In this document: positions 59,109 through 64,000 of the stretch, piece by piece
Layout: the number at the start of each line of letters is the position of its first letter
How positions within the stretch are numbered: the stretch's first letter is position 1
Made by a program: the position numbers and the translations under genes
Notes under the pieces: generated by a model
The model's input: the letters and a program-made list of their open reading frames with translations, nothing else
Told to the model about the DNA's origin: nothing
The model's database searches: none
Source of the DNA: Endocalyx cinctus
Taxonomy: Eukaryota > Ascomycota > Sordariomycetes > Amphisphaeriales > Apiosporaceae
Direction of reading: 5' to 3'
Assembly (NCBI GenBank): GCA_001600455.1
Contig: BCKC01000002.1
Coordinates: 434,001 to 498,000 of the forward strand
Length of the DNA stretch: 64,000 bases

Positions 59109-59848
59109 TCAAATTTGAATTCGCTGCGACTCCAACATCCATGCGTCTTCTTCTGCATCCTCCCTATCGAACGAATATAGCTTGGCAATATCTGCAATGA
59201 TGGAAAGGGCCGTGAAAAGACTGCACATTGCAATGCTACATCAGCATGACCAGTTCTGTTATGAGTAAAATGATAAGGCAAAGGGAGTTAACAAAGACTT
59301 ACGCGGCGAATACGGCAAGAATACAGAGTACTATCAGCATACCTGAACCTTGGCGACCCAAACCTACAGCGAAAACGATGTCTCCAATTACCAGACCCAT
59401 ATTTGTGACAGTTCCGACTATAGTCGTCATCTGTCGTTTGAAGTGTGCTGACTGGCCGTTGGCCTCATCGGCGCTTCGGAGGGATAGGAAAATAACCGTG
59501 CTAACGGCAGCGCCGGTCATACCCTAATTAAATGTTATTTAAGACAATTGAAATTACAGGCGTTGGGAAATTTTCAATACTTACTACAACCCCAGAACCC
59601 CAGGCAAAGAACACCTTAGCTTCAGATTGCCGAGACGCCTCTAATCGTGACTCAAACCAACCGGGATCGCTCATGTTTTTTATGCTTCCAGAGGAGTGGC
59701 TGCTACTGAGCCCGTATACTGGAAATGAGATAAAGCCTAGTATAGCGAGTACGGCATGATTGGCAATCACCAGCACGTGAATCGCATACCACCAAACTTT
59801 GTCCATGTCTCCGGACGTAGAATATGGAAGAAAGCGATTTGTAAACAT
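59109..59848 (-). CDS. small four-helix membrane protein
   Basis: Exons 59848-59585, 59523-59303 and 59220-59109 (introns 61 and 82 nt), 198 residues. The joins are in frame and rebuild hydrophobic helices: VWWYAIHVLVIANHAVLAI, FFAWGSGVVGMTGAAVSTVIFL, IVGTVTNMGLVIGDIVFAV and LIVLCILAVFAALFTALSII. A charged C-tail (REDAEEDAW) follows. About four membrane segments with both ends probably cytosolic. I do not recognise the family. It is divergent from the HET gene at 60435 and they share 586 bp, so co-regulation is possible. Confidence 0.65.
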
Positions 59849-60434
59849 TAAGTCAAATCGTTACGAGAAATAGTAAAATATTGGTGTATAAAGATTAAAA
59901 TGATGGGAATAATTAATGCCGGGTTCGTTAGAATTTAGAAGCTTATAAGTAAATAATTAGGCTGCACTACACCGAACTACAGCAGTTTCAGCTGCTGGGG
60001 CTGTGCTTTAGTTTATACGTGAGGTGGCGGGGGCACATGCGATTCAAGTGGAAGCGAAGCGATCGGCATTACTGTATATCCATTCTACGTAAACCCGTAG
60101 GATCGTGAAGAATGCTGATTTCGCCACAATTCCTCTATCAAGCTGACTGATAAGCCCGAAGATTATCATTCATTATCCCCAGAGCAGTACCGATCGTCTG
60201 ACGGTCTGCTTATGCTACCTACCACACCCTGTAGCTTTGCAGTTTCAAGGGGCTCAACGTATTACCTTGCTGACCATCTGGTTCACATATTTTTTTGATA
60301 AGGTTGATATATTAAATTGTGTTCTAACTCTACACTCATTCGACTCATATTCCTTCAGTTATTTAATTCCTCTTCGTCACCATATTCCCAGGGCACTAGT
60401 ACCCAACTTCGCTAGTATAATATTAGTAGGTAAA
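59849..60434. promoter_or_regulatory. divergent promoter region, membrane protein and HET genes
   Basis: 586 bp between the start codons of the minus-strand membrane protein and the plus-strand HET gene; no factor sites identified. Confidence 0.4.
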
Positions 60435-62522
60435 ATGGGCAGCTTTTGGACCCTTTTGAGCCAGCCAGCCTCGAGTCCCGGTAATCGATTAGGGAGAGAT
60501 GGATTTTGCGCCATAAGAACAGATATGGATCGTCAGCCGAAATGTAAAGGGTGTCGTAGGATTGAAACATTAATCCGATATTGTAATGAGAGTCTACCCC
60601 CGGGATCTCGCCCAAACCCAGTTTGTTTCCATAACAGCTACCGTGAACTTGACTTTTGCGCCGAAAAATGTATCACTTGCCGAGTTATTCGTCGTGGCTT
60701 TATGCTTAATCAAGCTACGACTACACAAATTGAGGAGCTCAGCGAACAGACAAGGGAAGAATTAGTTTGGGCAACGGTGGAAGAAGGACGTCTCCGCGTA
60801 ATTTTACAAACTAGGCAAGAATGGCTCTGTTCATCCAATAAACAAGTTGAATTACATCTTGGCCCCTCAAGCGACGTGGAAGTACGGGCCCTTTCCGCAC
60901 TTGTCTCGGCGGATCGCGCGTGCGATGAAATCCGAGGGTGGGCCAGGGCCTGCGAAAACCACCCCCAATGCGGCAATTTGAACTGGTCCCGAAAGAACCC
61001 TACTAGGTTGATACAGATTTTATCAGATTCTGTAGTCCAGATTGTATATTCCCACAATATGGACTTTGTGCCATACGTCGCTCTCAGTTACTGCTGGGGA
61101 AGTGGCTCAAAGGCCGACAAGATGACTGTCGAAGAAAATTTATACCAGCGCATGAACCCGTTTCCGATCACCGATTTACGCCAAACTGTTCAGCATGCTA
61201 TCCTCCTGGCTAGACGCGTCGGCCTTGATTTCATATGGGTCGACTCTGCCTGTATTATTCAGGATAGCAAGGAAGACTGGGAAAGGGAGGCCATGTCGAT
61301 GGGAGACGTGTATAGCAACGCTTATTTCACGCTGTGTACAGTTTCAACAGAACATGCCGATGAAGCAGTAATTAAACCTCGAAGTGCTTGGAAGTACCCT
61401 GCCGAGCTCTGCCACCTCGCTGGTAAGCCATTGTCAGTTAGTGGTCTACCTTTAAAGGAGTTAAAAGGGTACGCAACGTACTCGACTCGTGCATGGACCT
61501 TACAGGAAGAGAAACTTTCACCCAGGATTCTCTACTGGACCCCGCAGCGAATGTACTGGTCGTGTGCGACCCAGGGGTTTATAGAGTCTTCTCAGATACA
61601 CAACGGGCATTTACAACTGGTCGAGGCGCCTAACGTGGATCAAGCATCGTTCCTGCGTGCCTCCCGGGAAGGAATTAACCTACATCCCTTTTGGAAAGAG
61701 ATAGTTGAGGATTACACGAAGCGTGATTTGACAAACGTTAGAGATAGATTTCCGGCATTATCCGGCCTGGCGGCCAAATACCAATTCCAGCGCAGCGGTA
61801 ACGGGTATCTATCCGGACTCTGGCAGCAAACGCTCGCTGAAGACCTCGCCTGGCGCGTCGAATTTCCTGTGCCTCGTAATCGTCAAGAGGATAAAATCAA
61901 AAGCATACCCTCCTGGTCGTGGGCGTCGCTTCCTATTGGGATACCGGCCAAGATGAGTCGAGACTGGACGGTCTGCGACTCCTTCAACTTCATTGAAGCC
62001 ACCACCCCTGAACTAGTTAGTTTAATACCGGCTCAAGGAATACCAACCGACCTCCCGAAAGATATAGCCCTTATGGGTATTAGAAAAGGTGCCGAGGTAA
62101 CTTCCATCAAGGTTAGAGCGCGGATGCGACCAATGCTAAGAGCGGGCCACGAGAGACATGCTTGGTCTGATATCAAATCTCCAATTGGGGCGGAGGAAAA
62201 GTTTTCCTTTGAGCGACTAGTTGATCGTCATATCTACTGTATAGAATCATCCACAGGACAGATTTTGGTATACGAACCACAGAGACGTGAAGCCATATAC
62301 CAACTAGATTATCTCACCGATGACGAGAATTTAGTATCGCGGGTAGATCGCTTCGAGTGTCTTGAGCTAGGAGCGCAAAGCATGCTTCTAGTTGAACGAT
62401 GTAATAAGGGAGAGAGTTCCGATGATTCAATCAAATCCTATCAAAGAGTGGGAGTTTCCCTGGGATTGAGCAGACCAGACTTCTTCAGCGAAACACTCAC
62501 GAAAATGTGTCGACTAGTTTGA
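60435..62522 (+). CDS. HET-domain protein with Cys-rich N-terminus
   Basis: Single exon, 695 residues from MGSFWTLLSQP (A at -3). The frame is open 66 codons further up, but that part is not family-like. Residues ~30-80 hold CKGCRR, CAEKC and CITCRV, a possible metal-binding module often seen before HET. The HET domain (~212-350) shows YVALSYCWGS, FPITDLRQTVQHAILLAR, FIWVDSACIIQD and DWEREAMSMGDVY. Then come RAWTLQEEKLSPRIL and the W-rich SIPSWSWASLPIG. Predicted inducer of cell death on non-self recognition. It shares architecture with the HET protein at 15972 but is only distantly similar, so it is not a recent tandem duplicate. Confidence 0.9.
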   Translation: MGSFWTLLSQPASSPGNRLGRDGFCAIRTDMDRQPKCKGCRRIETLIRYCNESLPPGSRPNPVCFHNSYRELDFCAEKCITCRVIRRGFMLNQATTTQIEELSEQTREELVWATVEEGRLRVILQTRQEWLCSSNKQVELHLGPSSDVEVRALSALVSADRACDEIRGWARACENHPQCGNLNWSRKNPTRLIQILSDSVVQIVYSHNMDFVPYVALSYCWGSGSKADKMTVEENLYQRMNPFPITDLRQTVQHAILLARRVGLDFIWVDSACIIQDSKEDWEREAMSMGDVYSNAYFTLCTVSTEHADEAVIKPRSAWKYPAELCHLAGKPLSVSGLPLKELKGYATYSTRAWTLQEEKLSPRILYWTPQRMYWSCATQGFIESSQIHNGHLQLVEAPNVDQASFLRASREGINLHPFWKEIVEDYTKRDLTNVRDRFPALSGLAAKYQFQRSGNGYLSGLWQQTLAEDLAWRVEFPVPRNRQEDKIKSIPSWSWASLPIGIPAKMSRDWTVCDSFNFIEATTPELVSLIPAQGIPTDLPKDIALMGIRKGAEVTSIKVRARMRPMLRAGHERHAWSDIKSPIGAEEKFSFERLVDRHIYCIESSTGQILVYEPQRREAIYQLDYLTDDENLVSRVDRFECLELGAQSMLLVERCNKGESSDDSIKSYQRVGVSLGLSRPDFFSETLTKMCRLV

Positions 62523-63420
62523 GAGGCAGTATGACTAGCTGAGTGATATATCTTTAGCCGCTGAGCCGTGAATACAGTCGATTACTTTCCCCACTCCGCA
62601 GCCTCTGTAAGTTCGTTCATTTACTCTTCTTTTCACGGATCATGCTGACTTGAAAGGGAGAAGCAAACCTTTTTCTTTTCAATGCTTACATAGAAGTGGT
62701 ACACACTTCTTATGGAAGCCTCCGAGGTTCGAAATTATTATATACAGAAATTGGAAACCCCTGTGCCATGCACAATCCACACGGCTTCCTTTACCCTATC
62801 AGACTGGTTGGTATAATCATGGAAGACAAAACAGGGAACTCAGCAAGCTCATGATGCGCATATGTCAGTGGCCAGTTGAAAGTCACTCTCGTGTTATAAA
62901 AGAGGTAACATCTCTTTCAGGATTTCATGTTCTAGTGCGGAATGGTCGTCGGATCTTGGTTAATCGGTGCTATCGTTCAATAGGAACAAGTTTCGCTTCC
63001 CTCCCTTTTAATGTGATCACTATAACTCAATGCACGTAGGCCTTGGTTGTCTCTAAATTTTCTGATGTCAGGAATTGAGACGTATAGAAAACGACTGCCC
63101 GAGATAGGGTGCTTTGTCAAGGATGTCAAGTCTCGTCTAGCTCGGTAGAAAGGGGGCTGAATTTCATTTCCATTGAAAGAAGCCGAATTTTACGAATACG
63201 ATTATTTCCCGAAATAGGGCTCCGCTTTAACTGATGTAAGTTGCGCTGACGGAAGTGATAAAGAACGCGTAGCCAAGAGTTTGTTTAAGAACCACAATCT
63301 TTCTACAAATGTACGGGGTAAAAAAAAGTTGCCTCATGTGTGTTCCGATAAAAGACAAAAATTTGCTATTATTCTATGGTTTTATTGACAAGTGCAGATT
63401 GTTTGTCATAGTTCGAAATC
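62523..63420. other. intergenic, no supported gene
   Basis: A 129-codon frame at 62650 has no recognisable domain and lacks the codon pattern of neighbours; I leave it uncalled. Confidence 0.5.
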
Positions 63421-64000
63421 ATGGCCACGAACACAACGCAATCCCCCTTTCCCCAGCTAGATGCTCTGCCGGAATGGACGGCATCTATTTCGACTTCGTA
63501 TATTGTCCTGATGACAATATTGGGTTATCTGGCATTTGACAGATATAAATATTGGTGTAGAACGGTAAGATAAGACACAAGCGCGAAAAGGAAGGAGAGG
63601 TGGATCCTTGGCTTAAACTGGAATTTGCTAACGTTTGCTTCGTATTGATTGACGATAGCCTAATGTTGTAGGCGTAGGTTTTGTCCCGATCCCGTTCATC
63701 GGCTCGTGGATCGCGACTATACGGTTCATGAAAGATCCGGTGGGCACGGTGCAAGAGGGCATAAAGAAAACCAAGAATGGCATGTTCCGCATCTCGACGA
63801 TTCAAGGCGAGTACGTGCTGGTGACGGACCGCCGCAAGGTCTCCGAATATCTAAGAGCTCCCGATAACGTCTTGAACGCGCAGGATGGGGCAAATGATGT
63901 AAGAAAACCACTATCACCCTTCATCACCGACCCACAAGCAAGAAAAAGTAATTCCGGCCGAGATTATGTTTCTCCGTGAACTGACGGGAATTTGGTTGGA
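63421..64000 (+). CDS. cytochrome P450, 5' part, cut by window end
   Basis: Exon 1 begins at MATNTTQSPF and includes a membrane anchor (SYIVLMTILGYLAF). Exon 2 (63672-63898) reads VGFVPIPFIGSWIATIRF, then KDPVGTVQEGIKKTKNGMFRI, the N-terminal signature of fungal ent-kaurene-oxidase-like P450s, and VLVTDRRKVSEYL. The obvious donor GTAAGA after codon 48 is out of phase with exon 2. A GTAGAA donor at 63557 keeps frame, so the first splice is uncertain. A donor GTAAGA at 63899 ends exon 2 and the rest lies outside the window. The heme loop is not visible. Confidence 0.7.

Noticed and set aside
62650..63039. 129-codon plus-strand frame
   Set aside because: No domain, signal peptide or splice partner.
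1..64000. CRISPR arrays, operons, ribosome binding sites, riboswitches
   Set aside because: The window is eukaryotic; no regularly spaced repeats and no bacterial features were found.

Overview
The window is nuclear DNA of a filamentous ascomycete (Pezizomycotina). The evidence is short spliceosomal introns of about 50-115 nt with GTANGT-type donors and CTAAC/CTGAC-like branch sites, fungus-only families (HET, HeLo and fungal NACHT proteins, Zn2Cys6 factor, fungal P450s), AT-rich intergenic DNA, and decayed repeats whose copies differ largely by C-to-T or G-to-A changes, as RIP would leave. The species cannot be told from the sequence alone. All exon joins below come from reading frames and splice signals, not from transcripts.

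Layout. 0.2-10.8 kb: a HeLo-like/TPR protein; then a HeLo-pseudokinase (minus strand) divergent from an active-looking kinase fused to Sel1-like, ankyrin and ZZ-finger regions. 12-24.9 kb: a secreted beta-propeller-like protein, an SDR that lacks its catalytic Tyr and Lys, a HET protein, a decayed SnoaL-like gene, an MFS transporter and a secreted GH3 glycosidase with a PA14 insert. 26.6-27.4 kb: a papain-like-fold protein with a hydrophobic tail. 28.1-37.7 kb: four genes on the plus strand (Zn2Cys6 factor, alpha/beta hydrolase, two P450s) that look like part of a metabolite cluster but have no backbone enzyme. 37.7-41.2 kb: gene-poor repeat remnants. 41.2-47.1 kb: a 1922-residue STAND receptor with two hydrolase-like domains, NACHT and ankyrin repeats. 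49.1-54.2 kb: an unrecognised protein, a small Cys phosphatase-like protein and a GH99/GH71-like secreted enzyme. 55.1-62.5 kb: a second NACHT receptor, a four-helix membrane protein and a second HET protein. 63.4 kb to the end: the 5' part of a third P450.

Main theme. Seven of the loci belong to families tied to fungal non-self recognition and regulated cell death: HeLo-like/TPR, HeLo-pseudokinase, kinase-ankyrin-ZZ, two HET and two NACHT proteins. They are interleaved with secreted enzymes and metabolic genes, an accessory-region layout. The most interesting unit is the divergent pair at 4.3-10.8 kb: a predicted membrane-perforating HeLo domain on a pseudokinase beside a catalytically complete kinase with ankyrin repeats. 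This recalls the animal MLKL/RIPK arrangement. The domains are readable in the sequence; the functional link is inference.
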